Translations under genes and position numbers: made by a program
Source of the DNA: CAZASK01 sp964487845
Lineage (GTDB): Bacteria > Chlamydiota > Chlamydiia > Chlamydiales > FEN-1388
Direction of reading: 5' to 3'
NCBI GenBank assembly: GCA_964487845.1
Contig: CAZASK010000006.1
Coordinates: 1-64,000, forward strand
DNA length: 64,000 bases
Notes under the pieces: generated by a model
Told to the model about the DNA's origin: nothing
Database searches by the model: none
Seen by the model: the letters and a program-made list of their open reading frames with translations, nothing else
Shown here: in pieces, positions 17,016 through 26,984 of the stretch
How positions within the stretch are numbered: position 1 is the stretch's first letter
Layout of the letters: each line of letters opens with the position of its first letter

Positions 17016-18971
17016 ATGCATCACAGCATACGGCGCACATTCATTTTTTTGCTTACTCTTTGCATGGTGTCTGCAGGGTGTAGCACAACAGCTGAGACTC
17101 CATTGATCCCAAGAGAAGTGATCTTCGGGAATCCCGAGAAAGCGGCGCCAGAGCTTTCTCCTGACGGCACGCATCTTGCCTACGTAGCACCTGATGAGTA
17201 TGGAGTCTTGAATATATGGCTGCGCGATCTTTCTCATTCACAAAAAGAGGCTCAAGACCGCGTGATCACCTGTAGTAAAAAAAGAGGAATAGGAGGCTGT
17301 CAGTGGCAGTATGACAATGCACACATTTTGTATGTCCAAGATACAGATGGCGATGAAAATTGGCATCTTTACCAAGTGGATATACAATCAGGTGCGGTGC
17401 GAGATCTTACTCCTTTTGATGGAGTGTATGCCAATATCCTCGAGTATAATTCAGACTTTCCTGATGAGATGCTGATTACACTCAATCTCAAAAATCCAAC
17501 GCTGTTTGATGTGTATCGCTTAAACCTCAAAGATGGCTCGCTTGTGCTCGATACAGAAAATAGCTGTTCTGAGGTAGAGTGGCTTGCTGATAAAGCTCTG
17601 CAAGTAAGGGCGTCACAGGCATTTCTAGATGATGGTAGCGCGGTGATTCGCGCGCGTGTAGATGCATCATCTCCGTGGCAAGAGATGATGGTAGTAGGTC
17701 CTCAAGAAGATTGCCCGTCGCTCGTATCTTTTTCCTTGGATGGAAAATTTCTGTATATGACTACAAGCCTGGATGCCAATACAAGTCGTTTAGTCAAGAT
17801 AAACGTGCTGACAAAAGAGCAAGAGGTAGTAGCAGAAGATCCTGACTATGATATTTCGGCTGTGATGGTAAATCCTCTTACTCATGAAATAGATGCCGTT
17901 GGTTTTAATCGGCATCGTTTTGAATGGCATGCGTTTAATCAGAATGTGGCCGCCGATTTCAAGGTATTGGCAAGGCATGATGCGGTATGCTCTGTTATAA
18001 GCCAGGATGAGAAAGGAAAAAAATGGATTGTGCGCTATATGTACGATGATAAGGCGCCTCACTATTTTTTGTATGAGAGGGCGACTCGAGAAAAGGAATT
18101 TCTGTTTACATCCCGTCCTGAACTTGCAAATTATGCTTTGAATAAGATGACGCCTATTTCTTATCAAGCGCGTGATGGCATGACGATTTATGGCTACTTG
18201 ACCTTGCCAGATGAGAAAAGTGCGGCGCAGAAGCGGGGAGTTTTGTTTGTTCATGGCGGGCCAAATTGCCGAGACAGCTGGGGCTTTGATTCTGTAGCGC
18301 AATGGCTTTCAAATAGGGGATATGTAGTGCTGCAAGTAAACTATAGAGGCTCTACAGGGTATGGGAAAAAATATCTGCATGCGGGAGACAAAGAGTGGGG
18401 AGGAAAGATGCAAGACGATCTTCTCGATGCAAAGGCGTGGCTTGTGGAGCATGGGTATGTAGATTCTGATAAAGTAGCCATCTATGGCGGAAGCTATGGT
18501 GGATATGCTACGCTTGCGGGGCTTGCATTTACGCCAGATGAGTTTTGCTGCGGAGTCGATATCGTAGGTCCTTCGAATATCATCACCCTATTGCAGTCGC
18601 TTCCGCCATATTGGACGCCTGCAAAAGCAAGTATGGATATTCGGATTGGAAATCTCGAAAGAGATTTCGCTCTACTGCAAGAGCGTTCTCCGCTTTTTAA
18701 GGCAGACCAGATTACCAAGCCATTATTAATTGCGCATGGAGCGAATGATCCTCGTGTAAAGCAAAAAGAGAGCGATCAGATCGTAGAGGTGATGCGTAAG
18801 AACAATAGGTGTGTAGAATATCTTCTCTTTGAGGATGAAGGGCATGGATTTGCCCGCCCTGAAAATAGGATCAAATTTTTCGCGGCTGCAGAGCAGTTTT
18901 TGAGTGAGCATCTGGGTGGAAGAAGTCAGCCACCATCTGAAGAGGAAGACTGGAGTTTGGTAAAAAAATAA
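17016..18971 (+). CDS. S9-family prolyl oligopeptidase/acylaminoacyl-peptidase lipoprotein
   Basis: A 651-residue serine peptidase: an N-terminal beta-propeller (repeats such as APELSPDGTHLAY) followed by the alpha/beta-hydrolase catalytic domain. The triad is Ser in GGSYGGYAT (about 492), Asp in HGANDPRV (about 577) and His in EDEGHGFARPEN (about 610). The N-terminus is a lipoprotein signal ending in VSAGC, so it is probably membrane-bound in the periplasm and degrades oligopeptides. The start at 17016 has GAGGAG upstream; the longer frame from 16914 lacks a ribosome site and would overlap recQ. Confidence 0.9.
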   Translation: MHHSIRRTFIFLLTLCMVSAGCSTTAETPLIPREVIFGNPEKAAPELSPDGTHLAYVAPDEYGVLNIWLRDLSHSQKEAQDRVITCSKKRGIGGCQWQYDNAHILYVQDTDGDENWHLYQVDIQSGAVRDLTPFDGVYANILEYNSDFPDEMLITLNLKNPTLFDVYRLNLKDGSLVLDTENSCSEVEWLADKALQVRASQAFLDDGSAVIRARVDASSPWQEMMVVGPQEDCPSLVSFSLDGKFLYMTTSLDANTSRLVKINVLTKEQEVVAEDPDYDISAVMVNPLTHEIDAVGFNRHRFEWHAFNQNVAADFKVLARHDAVCSVISQDEKGKKWIVRYMYDDKAPHYFLYERATREKEFLFTSRPELANYALNKMTPISYQARDGMTIYGYLTLPDEKSAAQKRGVLFVHGGPNCRDSWGFDSVAQWLSNRGYVVLQVNYRGSTGYGKKYLHAGDKEWGGKMQDDLLDAKAWLVEHGYVDSDKVAIYGGSYGGYATLAGLAFTPDEFCCGVDIVGPSNIITLLQSLPPYWTPAKASMDIRIGNLERDFALLQERSPLFKADQITKPLLIAHGANDPRVKQKESDQIVEVMRKNNRCVEYLLFEDEGHGFARPENRIKFFAAAEQFLSEHLGGRSQPPSEEEDWSLVKK

Positions 18972-18994
18972 TTTGTCTTCATCTGCTTAGGTTT

Positions 18995-19036
<42 letters not shown>

Positions 19037-19050
19037 AGAGGTTTTTAGGT

Positions 19051-20549
19051 ATGGACAGCGGGCAGGATTTTGGACTCTCAGGCGAAAACAAAATTGTGCA
19101 TATCCCTGAGCAACTGAAGAAGGACGGAGAAAAAAGTGTTCCTTCTATTGAAAATGTAGAGAGTATTCACTCGATTGCTGACGATGCAGGTATCTTGGGG
19201 GATATTGTCAGTGAAGGGTTATCTGAAGTTCATCCTACTTCAAAAGAGGATCTGTTGTTGCCTGGAGGTATTGATGACCTTGAAAATACATCTCTTATGC
19301 AAAATGGTTTATCATCTGTACAAAAAACTGGAGATAGAGAGTCTGAAAAATCGATGCAACTCATCGAAGAGACTATACATCTTCTCCCTCATGATCCGCA
19401 GTGTGTTCCTCCAGGCTTTACGGAGATTCCACTCCCTGTTATTGAAAAATCAGTCCAGTTGGGCACTGATAATTTTGTTCCTCTTAAAGAAGTTGTTGAT
19501 GGAAAAATGCTCTTTCATACAGTGCTGAATGAGTTAGATCGGCTAAAAGAGAGATTAGGTGGGGCGCCCAACTTCGGCGACAATGCGCATCCTTCACTTG
19601 ATGATCCAGATAAGCATAAAACGTTTTTTGGAATTCCAATGAGAGCTGTTAAAGATTGGTTGAGAATGGTTCTAAAAGATAAATGGACTCCACAGGTATT
19701 CTGGAGGGCGGTATCGAGTCTTTTTCATGTGACTACACATAATTTATATTCGCAGTATGAAGAAGCACATATTCGTATTCAACGCTTTGGAATGCTTATA
19801 GCGAATAAAGAACGTATTATTGGTATTTTAAAAAATAATGAAAAAGAACGTTTTTCTGAGTTTAGTCAGATTTCGGATATGTCATGGCATCCAACAACGA
19901 ATGGTTTTGGAACAGAAATACAGTATATAGAATTCGTAGAGAAATTTTTAAAAGAAGATTTCCAAGAAGCAAAAGAGGGAGAGATGAGGCGTTGGTAAAC
20001 TATTTTAATGCTTTTCATGGTTTGTGTTTTGAAGATCGATGTCGAAACTTAGAACAGTTCGCGAGGGAAAACTCTACGAAGGCCAATGCAGACATTAAAA
20101 ATCTCAACGAGGTGTTAGAGGATATTCTTGATATTGATTTCAATAAGCCCGTTGCTGCGGCGTTTGATGTTCTCGCGAGCGTAGTAGTAAAAAAAGCAGG
20201 TGATGTAAACCCGACAACCTTGCTAGGGGAAGTAAGACAACAAGGGATTTTTGATAAAGAATTTTTTGTAAACGATAGCGGCCAGCTCAAGCCGACCTTA
20301 GAAGATTTTCAAGATTATTGTCTTGAACGCATTGAGCAGTGTGCTATGGCGCCTTACAGCTCGGTAAAAGAGTTTCTCGAAATCGAGCTAGAAGTTTTAA
20401 AAAATTCAGGGAAAGAAATAAATAAAGAAAATTTCATGGAGCGTCTTGTAAAGGCTGAGGAGAAAGAGATCTTCAGAGATGAGCAAGATTCATTTAGTTG
20501 TGATGCTCCTGCAGTGGGTCAATTTATTCAAAACAACTTCTCTAGCTAA
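19051..20549 (+). pseudogene. hypothetical protein, split by a frameshift near 19975
   Basis: Two overlapping frames together make about 499 residues. The first (19051-19998) ends EDFQEAKEGEMRRW; the second continues naturally in another frame as RDEALVNYFNAFHGLCFEDR and runs to 20549. The change sits in an A4/G3 stretch at 19971-19979 and looks like a one-base insertion, a read error, or a -1 slip. The second frame's own ATG (19884) lacks a ribosome site, which supports one ancestral gene. The protein is acidic, has a low-complexity N-terminal 130 residues and a helical C-terminal half, and lacks a signal peptide or known domain. Its start lies behind the (TA)19 tract. Confidence 0.65.
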
Positions 20550-20598
20550 ATAGAGACGATTCAATTATCGTTTATCTAACTCACCATACACAGGTAAT

Positions 20599-21003
20599 AT
20601 GAAGCAGATCATTCGTCATGGAGCATATGGCGTGCTATTGCAAGATTCTCATATTTTGCTGACTCAGAAAAAATCAGGACCCTACAAGGAATTGTGGGGG
20701 CTTTCTGGTGGCGCAATCGAATTTGGAGAAACTCCTGAAGAAGCGCTGCGACGTGAGTTTTTAGAAGAGACGGCAATAGCGATTGGTGCAGTAGAATTTT
20801 TACATGTCGCAACGGCTACCGGATACTATGAGAATGAAGAAGGGCGGTATGGTTTTCACCAAACGGGTATTCTGTATACGATAATCGACTGGGAACAACG
20901 ACGAGAGGTCATCCCTGAAGAAGAGTGTTTCTGGATCTCTTTAAGCGAGGGAGCGCGAGAAAAGATTACTCCATTTGCACTCCAAGCAATTACTGTATTG
21001 TGA
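20599..21003 (+). CDS. Nudix hydrolase
   Basis: A 134-residue Nudix pyrophosphohydrolase. The Nudix box is GGAIEFGETPEEALRREF followed by LEETAI (about residues 38-61), with Ala in place of the usual Gly near its end. It probably removes damaged or excess nucleoside diphosphate derivatives. The exact substrate is not readable. It begins after a 49-nt gap behind the frameshifted gene. Confidence 0.9.
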   Translation: MKQIIRHGAYGVLLQDSHILLTQKKSGPYKELWGLSGGAIEFGETPEEALRREFLEETAIAIGAVEFLHVATATGYYENEEGRYGFHQTGILYTIIDWEQRREVIPEEECFWISLSEGAREKITPFALQAITVL

Positions 21004-21123
21004 GAAAATATTTTGCAACAGAGATCCCTTCCAGGTAAAAAATGTATTTCAATAATTGTATTTTTTTGGTATGACGTTTTTTTGAAAGAAGTTCAATATG
21101 CTATGAAATCAAGGGGATATTGT

Positions 21124-21753
21124 ATGAGTTGGAAGTTGTGTATTGTTTTTGTGCTTAGCCTATCTGGCTTGATGACACATTTAACCGCTTTTGAAAAGGG
21201 TGATTGGCTCATAAGGGCTCGAGCTCTTTCAGTGACTCCTCATTCTTCAAGCGAATCTGTAAGTTCTATACCGAAATCGAAAATTAAAGTTGGCCGTGAT
21301 CAGACAGCAGAACTTGATTTTACGTATATGTGGACTGAAAATGTGGGAACTGAACTTGTTTTGGCAACCACAAAGCACAGCTTAAGAGGAAAAAAATCCT
21401 TGGCTGGAGTAAAAATCGGGACCATCAAAGCTCTGCCGCCTTCTCTGATGCTACAATATCATTTTTTTCCCACGAGTTCTTTTCAACCCTATATAGGATA
21501 CGGTATTAATTTTACAAAGTTCTATCACAAGCACTGCTCTATTAAAAACACAAAATTGCATTTAAAGAATTCATGGGGAGCTGCCTTTCAAGTTGGTGTA
21601 GATTATATGATTGATCAAGATTGGTTTTTCAACGTTGATGTAAAATATATTATGATGGGGACAAAAGCAATGCTGTCCGGAGCTGTTTCTGGCCATGCTC
21701 ATGTAAATGTCAATCCTTGGCTTGTAGGTATCGGCATAGGCAGGCGTTTTTAA
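21124..21753 (+). CDS. OmpW-family outer membrane protein
   Basis: A 209-residue beta-barrel of the OmpW type. It has a signal peptide (MSWKLCIVFVLSLSG, cleavage probably after THLTA), the mature start KGDWLIRARAL typical of OmpW, alternating hydrophobic strands, the family segment LPPSLMLQYHF then FQPYIGYGIN, and a C-terminal aromatic residue (GIGRRF) for outer-membrane insertion. AAGGGG lies 8 nt before the ATG at 21124. OmpW barrels are small hydrophobic-molecule channels. Confidence 0.85.
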   Translation: MSWKLCIVFVLSLSGLMTHLTAFEKGDWLIRARALSVTPHSSSESVSSIPKSKIKVGRDQTAELDFTYMWTENVGTELVLATTKHSLRGKKSLAGVKIGTIKALPPSLMLQYHFFPTSSFQPYIGYGINFTKFYHKHCSIKNTKLHLKNSWGAAFQVGVDYMIDQDWFFNVDVKYIMMGTKAMLSGAVSGHAHVNVNPWLVGIGIGRRF

Positions 21754-21817
21754 TAACCCGCACATGAATGATTCATTGAATTCGTATTTATTGATACAAA
21801 TGAATATGACTGTCACT

Positions 21818-21856
21818 AGACCTCTTCGCAACAAAAGCAAGTTTTCGAAGAGGTCT
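21818..21856. terminator. hairpin between convergent ompW-like and ABC genes
   Basis: An 11-bp perfect stem (AGACCTCTTCG with CGAAGAGGTCT) and a 17-nt loop sit between the two convergent stops, directly after the ABC transporter stop. It lacks a clean T tract on either strand but its place suggests bidirectional termination. Confidence 0.6.
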
Positions 21857-21858
21857 AC

Positions 21859-23619
21859 TTAAATATCGTCAGAATCTTGAATTATTAGCTGCATATGATA
21901 GAGATTGGCATATGTCCCTTTGAGTCTCACTAGCTCATCGTGCGTGCCTTCTTCTACGATTCCCTTTTCTGTCAGCACAAGAATTCTTTCTGCATTACGG
22001 ATGGTGGATAACCGGTGGGCAATGACGATCGTAGTACGATTTTGAATTAATCTTTCTAAAGAATCTTGCACTGCTTTTTCACTTTCATTATCTAGTGAAC
22101 TTGTTGCTTCGTCAAAAATAAGGATAGGAGGGTTTTTTAAGAAGACGCGTGCTATACCGAGGCGCTGCTTTTGTCCGCCTGATAGTTTTACACCACGTTG
22201 TCCGATATCTGTAGCATATCCATTCGGTAAAGCCATAATAAATTCATGTGCGTGTGCTTGTTTTGCAGCGGCTATCACCTCTGCGTCGCTCGCGGTGAGT
22301 CTTCCATAGCGAATATTATCGAAAACAGTGCCAGCAAAGAGATATACATCTTGCTGTACAAGGCCAATGCTTGCTCGTAATGAATTGAGTGTAAGCGTAT
22401 GAATATTCGTGCCATCCAGCAATATCTCGCCGTCACTCACCTCGTAGAAGCGGGGGATCAGAGAGCAAAGTGTTGTTTTCCCAGCTCCAGAAGGACCTAC
22501 CAATGCAACATACTCGCCAGCTCGAACAGTAAGAGAGATATTTTTCAGGATATGGTCATGATGTTCTCTATATCGGAAACAGACATTTTTAAATTCTATA
22601 TTGCCTTGCACATGCGCGCAGTGATGTGCGGAAGGGGCATCTTGTATGTCTGGTTGAAGTTCCAAGAATTCCATGACACGCCTAAAGCCAGCAATCCCTT
22701 CTTGATACAGCCTCGTAAAGTTGCCGAGTCGTTGTATAGGCTCTGTAAGAATAGCAAGGTAGAGGAGAAAGGTGAGGAGATCCGCTACGTCAAGAGATCC
22801 TTTAACAATATTGAGAGCTCCAAAAATGACAACAGTGATTGTCATGAGTTGTGTGAAAGTAAGGAGCCCATCATAAAAACAAGTTTCACTCTTGTAGCCT
22901 TCTCGTCTGCTCTCTACAAAACGACTATTTTCATGTGTAAATTTCTTTTGCTCTAGCTCTTCATTTGTAAAGGATTGTACGACTCTGATGCCAGCAAGCG
23001 TATCTTCAACTTGAGCGTTGATATCTCCAATTCTATCTTTACTCCTTCGTAGAGCTTTGTGCATTTTTTTGCTAAAGTATACTCCATGAAGGATCATGAT
23101 GATCAGGAAAAGAGCTGTTACTAGTGCAAGCTCGATATTGATGTTCATCAATATGATGCTAGCTCCAATACAATTCAAAAGAGAGATGACGATATCTTCA
23201 GGTCCGTGGTGGTAGAGTTCAGCAAGATCAAAGGTGTCATTTGATATCCTCGTCATGAGTTGCCCTACTCTGTGGTTGTCATAGAATGTAAAGGATAATT
23301 TTTGATAATGGTCAAATAATTCATTACGCATATCTCGTTCCATCATAGCTCCCATCATATGGCCTTTGTAGTCGACAAAGGCGTGACAGACAATATGAAG
23401 AGCAAGCAAAGTGAGCATAAGAGCTGCCATGATCCAGATGTGCTGCACAATATCTGGAGAGTGTGTTTCAAAAGAAAGTTTCGTGATAGAGCGTATGCAT
23501 AATGGAATTGTAAGCGTCGTTGCCGATACAACAAGCGCGCAGCTGATGTCTAGCGCAAATAGCCCAATGTAGGGTTTGTAATAAGAGAAAAATTTCTTTA
23601 TTCGTTGATTCATATTCAA
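21859..23619 (-). CDS. ABC exporter, fused permease and ATPase (MsbA-like)
   Basis: A 586-residue half-transporter: six membrane helices in the first 310 residues, then an ATPase domain with Walker A GPSGAGKTTL, signature LSGGQKQRLGIAR, Walker B ILIFDEATSSLD and the H-loop IVIAHRLST. It should work as a homodimer in the inner membrane. The MsbA/multidrug group is the closest, so lipid flipping or drug export are both possible; lipid A flippase is only an inference, since lpxB is more than 37 kb away in this window. Confidence 0.9.
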   Translation of the reverse strand: MNMNQRIKKFFSYYKPYIGLFALDISCALVVSATTLTIPLCIRSITKLSFETHSPDIVQHIWIMAALMLTLLALHIVCHAFVDYKGHMMGAMMERDMRNELFDHYQKLSFTFYDNHRVGQLMTRISNDTFDLAELYHHGPEDIVISLLNCIGASIILMNINIELALVTALFLIIMILHGVYFSKKMHKALRRSKDRIGDINAQVEDTLAGIRVVQSFTNEELEQKKFTHENSRFVESRREGYKSETCFYDGLLTFTQLMTITVVIFGALNIVKGSLDVADLLTFLLYLAILTEPIQRLGNFTRLYQEGIAGFRRVMEFLELQPDIQDAPSAHHCAHVQGNIEFKNVCFRYREHHDHILKNISLTVRAGEYVALVGPSGAGKTTLCSLIPRFYEVSDGEILLDGTNIHTLTLNSLRASIGLVQQDVYLFAGTVFDNIRYGRLTASDAEVIAAAKQAHAHEFIMALPNGYATDIGQRGVKLSGGQKQRLGIARVFLKNPPILIFDEATSSLDNESEKAVQDSLERLIQNRTTIVIAHRLSTIRNAERILVLTEKGIVEEGTHDELVRLKGTYANLYHMQLIIQDSDDI

Positions 23620-23770
23620 TTCCGATTAGGTTCGAAAGAGATATTTTCTCATTTTTTTTGTGTGGGATGCCGTTTTATCGGAGCAATATACACTGAAATT
23701 TTTGGCCTCTGTAATGCATTGTAATGACATCGGCTTGTATCATTTGACTTGTGTATATTGCTCTCGTTCT

Positions 23771-24583
23771 TTATTTCGACTTATTTCGCGCAGCTTCAGT
23801 GCCCCAGAAATAGGTAAGCGTCGTGGTTTCACCAGTCTGCTTTCGTTCAACTGTAAGAGTTGCCTCTCCTCCTTTTTTGCCTACGACTGCTGGGTTCAGA
23901 AGAGTAAGTATGGCGCCATCTTTGCTTGCTTCGAAATTCAATTGTGTTTCCTGCTCATCGCCTTTTAAAGTAAAACGTAGCGGTTCATGAGGTTGCAGGC
24001 CTTTTACAGTACAAACGAAGTCGAGGGCGTATTTATCGAAAACGAGGAGGTTTATACAACTTCCATCTGACCAGGTATGTGTAATTGGATTCGGGATGAG
24101 AGTGGCTGTGATGCACGATGGAGTCTCTTGATTTACGAAAGTGAGGTTGTAGGGCTCACCGTTCATGAAACCGAGGAATGACTGGAGCCATACTCCATCT
24201 TTAAATAGGTGTGTGCAGTTAGGGTCAGTTGTGTCGGAGACAAGTTGTCCATTTTCATTTGCTATGACGCTATCTAAATAATTCTTTCTAAAACATGCAT
24301 CTACACGATAGGCGCAATATCTTGCTCCGGGCTTGAATCCTTGTGATTCTAGTTTATATAACGAAGAGTTGAGTGCTGTCTCACTTTTTAAAATATTTTT
24401 TGCATCTTCACTTGTGAATTTTTTGAAGATTACACGAGGAGCGGTTTCTTGAGGCGGATCAACGAGCTCGCGCATTACTGAAAAGTTAATGCGCCTGTCC
24501 AGCATTTTAGAACTAGTCGGAGCGCACGAGCAACAGAGGAGTGTAATGAATAATCCGATGATATATTGGGTAGAGCCTTTCAT
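23771..24583 (-). CDS. hypothetical lipoprotein
   Basis: A 270-residue protein with a lipoprotein signal (IIGLFITLLCCSC, lipobox-like LCCSC). The mature part has several Cys (RYCAYRVDACF, DPNCTHLF, SCITATL, GSCINLL) that could form disulfides in the periplasm. I do not recognise the family. AGGA lies 6 nt before the second ATG (24583), which is preferred over 24601. It is the last intact gene before the decayed segment at 24700-25410. Confidence 0.7.
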   Translation of the reverse strand: MKGSTQYIIGLFITLLCCSCAPTSSKMLDRRINFSVMRELVDPPQETAPRVIFKKFTSEDAKNILKSETALNSSLYKLESQGFKPGARYCAYRVDACFRKNYLDSVIANENGQLVSDTTDPNCTHLFKDGVWLQSFLGFMNGEPYNLTFVNQETPSCITATLIPNPITHTWSDGSCINLLVFDKYALDFVCTVKGLQPHEPLRFTLKGDEQETQLNFEASKDGAILTLLNPAVVGKKGGEATLTVERKQTGETTTLTYFWGTEAARNKSK

Positions 24584-24723
24584 AAGAGATCCTGGGTGCA
24601 TTTTAAAAAGGATCCATTTGATTATAAAATTGAAAAGTTGTCAATTGTAAAATAATTTTTATATACGATTAAGATATCTACTATTTGAGCAGATCTTTTT
24701 CAATGGCTATTGAAGCAATCCAT

Positions 24724-24873
24724 TTATATGTTTTCATCATGAAGAGACAACAGCTCGCTGAAATTGTTGGAGAGCCGAATTTCGTTGTCTTCCTTGCTGC
24801 CAAGAGCCTTTTCGATTTTTTCAATATCGTATTGTATTTTTTGAACGATTTCATCAAATAAATCAGCTCTCAC
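24724..24873 (-). pseudogene. fragment of a coiled-coil, probably phage-derived, ORF
   Basis: About 49 codons reading VRADLFDEIVQKIQYDIEKI, continuing EKALGSKEDNEIRL and ending in a stop at 24724. The frame stays open a further 30 nt upstream but has no proper start. It overlaps the end of the terminase remnant in another frame. It looks like the tail of a small helical protein, perhaps a phage gene that followed the terminase. No family is recognised. Confidence 0.35.
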
Positions 24874-25199
24874 AAAGATAGCGTTCCCTTGGTATCTTTT
24901 ATAATAACCATGGGAAAGTAATCGGATCCATTGCTTTCAAGTTTCCCTATTCCCACAGCAAGCATTCTGAAAGCATCAGCCCCATGACTAGCAAAGTGAT
25001 GAAGAGGCTGGCTAGACCAGTATTCATGACAATCATTCCATTATTTCTTATAGCTCTCTAAGGCTGTGATTCCCCTGGCATACTTGATTTCATCTTTTCC
25101 GCATTCAATTTCATCGTCATGATTACATGGCACTTGAGCATTTAGATCTTCAAGCAAGCCGTTGATGATAGTATCTATAAAATCCAACAGCCAAGGCAT
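24870..25199 (-). pseudogene. remnant of phage terminase large subunit (C-terminal nuclease part)
   Basis: The frame gives ARGITALESYKK, an in-frame TAA at 25041-25043, then WNDCHEYWSSQPLHHFASHG and ADAFRMLAVG. This is the characteristic end of the large terminase nuclease domain (family pattern: ..L..Y...WD....Y...PlHDwaSHgADAFR.LA.G), which cuts concatemeric phage DNA during packaging. Only about 75 residues of homology survive and the upstream part is missing or replaced, so the gene is dead. It lies downstream of the 3' end of the tRNA at 26115 together with a transposase fragment. Confidence 0.75.
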
Positions 25200-25206
25200 A
25201 CTCACA

Positions 25207-25410
25207 TCAAAAATACGGCAAAGACCATTTTAAGGAGACTTTTTCTAGTAGTGATCGTCTAATAAGTTCTTTTGTTTGGTCTGTGATTACATTTGTTTCT
25301 GCATGTTCAGTCATCTGTTTTCCATAGTCGAGACAACGATAATTTTGTTTTCCGTGTCTTGTATGACCATTCTTTTTGAGAAGGGCAGAATCACAAGCTA
25401 TGCATTTCAT
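25207..25410 (-). pseudogene. truncated IS1-type transposase (InsA-like zinc domain)
   Basis: A 67-codon frame: CIACDSALLKKNGHTRHGKQ then NYRCLDYGKQ is the zinc-ribbon start of IS1/InsA-like transposases (family pattern CxxC ... KNGhtrhGKQnyrC..CgkqF), but the fourth zinc Cys is Tyr (CLDYG). The following ETKELI-like helix is present (DQTKELIRRSLLEK), then the frame diverges and ends. The DNA-binding helix and catalytic DDE part are absent and no inverted repeats are seen. Confidence 0.75.
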
Positions 25411-25490
25411 TTGCGTTCTCTAAATCAGTTAAGATGAAAATCTTAGCTGATTTGAAAATTCATGCCATAGCATTACCTGTTTAGCACTAC

Positions 25491-25982
25491 CTAGATTTTT
25501 TTAGGTTCTGGAAGCTCAATACCTTCTTTTTTTACTGCTTCAATAATTTCTGGTATCCAAGCATCCGTCATAGAATTCGCTTTTTTAATCACTGCATCGA
25601 TAATTGACTCTTGGCTTAAAGCATAAGCTGTTTGCATCTGAGAGCTATATATAATATTTTTTACAAAACCAGTTCTTTTATGTTCTTCAAGCATTTCACT
25701 TGCTTGTTCTTCATTGAAAATTCCAAGAATTTTATCACAAAATTCAAGTATAAAAGTTTTTTTAAGAGTTTTAAGATTTTCATTTGAAACTGTACTCCAC
25801 ACTCTTTCCTTCATTAATACTTCAAAATTAGTGTTAGCTACTTCTTCCAATTTCTGCATAGCTCCTTTAAAAATAGACTTTAGAGCTTGCTCAGGTGCTT
25901 TTGCATGGCCAGACATCCGTTGAGCTAATTCCCATTTACTCGTAATATCACTCATTTGTGAGGCTTGTACATTGCAATTCAT
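25491..25982 (-). CDS. hypothetical protein between transposase remnant and tRNA
   Basis: A 163-residue, almost entirely helical, soluble protein that I do not recognise. The start at 25982 (MNCNVQASQMSD) has GAGAG upstream; the frame extends to 26036 without a better start. The C-terminus is VKKEGIELPEPKKI. Its position inside the tRNA-flanking accessory segment, AT-rich sequence and lack of family suggest phage or foreign origin. Confidence 0.5.
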   Translation of the reverse strand: MNCNVQASQMSDITSKWELAQRMSGHAKAPEQALKSIFKGAMQKLEEVANTNFEVLMKERVWSTVSNENLKTLKKTFILEFCDKILGIFNEEQASEMLEEHKRTGFVKNIIYSSQMQTAYALSQESIIDAVIKKANSMTDAWIPEIIEAVKKEGIELPEPKKI

Positions 25983-26114
25983 ATGAACTCTCTTGTTATA
26001 AATGTTTGTTAAAATTGTTTTTCGTTGCACCGCCATTGCACCGCGGGCAGGAAATTTAACGTATCTGCTGGTATTGGATCAAGGTGAAAGCCTCTCACAC
26101 GTATGTGTAAAAAG

Positions 26115-26188
<74 letters not shown>

Positions 26189-26273
26189 ACGAGAGTGGAT
26201 GACGCGATTGGGCGACTAGTAGTGCCCAAGTGCGCCATATTTGTACCATAAAAGGTGCCTTATTGTACAGAGG

Positions 26274-26852
26274 CTAACGTTTTAATTTCTTCAAAAATTC
26301 AGCAAGTTGAGCTCCTTGAGCGATCACTTCGTCTTGATCTTTTGCATTTTTTAGAGAGCCATCACTATTGAATGCACCATAAGCATCAGAGATGCATTTT
26401 TGTTTCGGGAGTACAATGCTGTAAATATTGCCAAACAGGGAGCGTACGTGGACAAGTCCTCGAATACCCCCCATACCGCCAGGAGAAGCACTCATAATAG
26501 AGACAACTTTGTCAATAAAACAGCAGAGATAGGTCTCAGAGCTGTTAGCTGGTCTTGAAACCCAGTCAATCATATTTTTAAAACACGCAGGAAATGAGCC
26601 GTTATACTCAGGGACGGCAATCAAAAATCCATCGTGTGAGAGCATCAATTCTTTGAGTTTAAGGGCGTTTTTTGGCAAGCCTTCTGTATCTTCGATATCT
26701 TGATCATAGATAGGGAGGGGATAATCTTTGAGGTCAATATATGTTACAGAAGCGCCAGCTTGCTGTGCTCCTTGCATGGCAATTCGCACCATTTTTTTAT
26801 TGCAAGATTCTTTGCGCAAACTTCCAGCAAAAGCTAATATTTTGGGTGACAT
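26274..26852 (-). CDS. NADPH-dependent FMN reductase (flavodoxin-like)
   Basis: A 192-residue flavodoxin-like oxidoreductase of the ChrR/YieF/azoreductase group. The FMN phosphate loop is GSLRKESCNKK at the N-terminus, VPEYNGSFPACFKNMIDW is the hallmark second FMN motif, and SPGGMGGIRG the third. It reduces quinones, azo compounds or FMN with NAD(P)H in the cytosol. GGAGGA lies about 5 nt before the start. No neighbouring pathway is evident. Confidence 0.9.
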   Translation of the reverse strand: MSPKILAFAGSLRKESCNKKMVRIAMQGAQQAGASVTYIDLKDYPLPIYDQDIEDTEGLPKNALKLKELMLSHDGFLIAVPEYNGSFPACFKNMIDWVSRPANSSETYLCCFIDKVVSIMSASPGGMGGIRGLVHVRSLFGNIYSIVLPKQKCISDAYGAFNSDGSLKNAKDQDEVIAQGAQLAEFLKKLKR

Positions 26853-26984
26853 AGATTCCTCCTTGTATTGGATACATATAGCCGTATCGTAGCAGAAGTG
26901 TAAAAAAAGAAAATAGAGTGATTGCCTCAGAGTCTCTCATTTTGATACGATTTTTTAGATCTAATATGTACCAAGAGCCATACC

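Noticed and set aside
24608..24621. Possible att copy of the tRNA 3' end (AGGATCCATTTGA against AGGATGGACTTGA)
   Set aside because: Ten of 13 matches in a short AT-rich stretch is within chance; no longer repeat could be found by eye.
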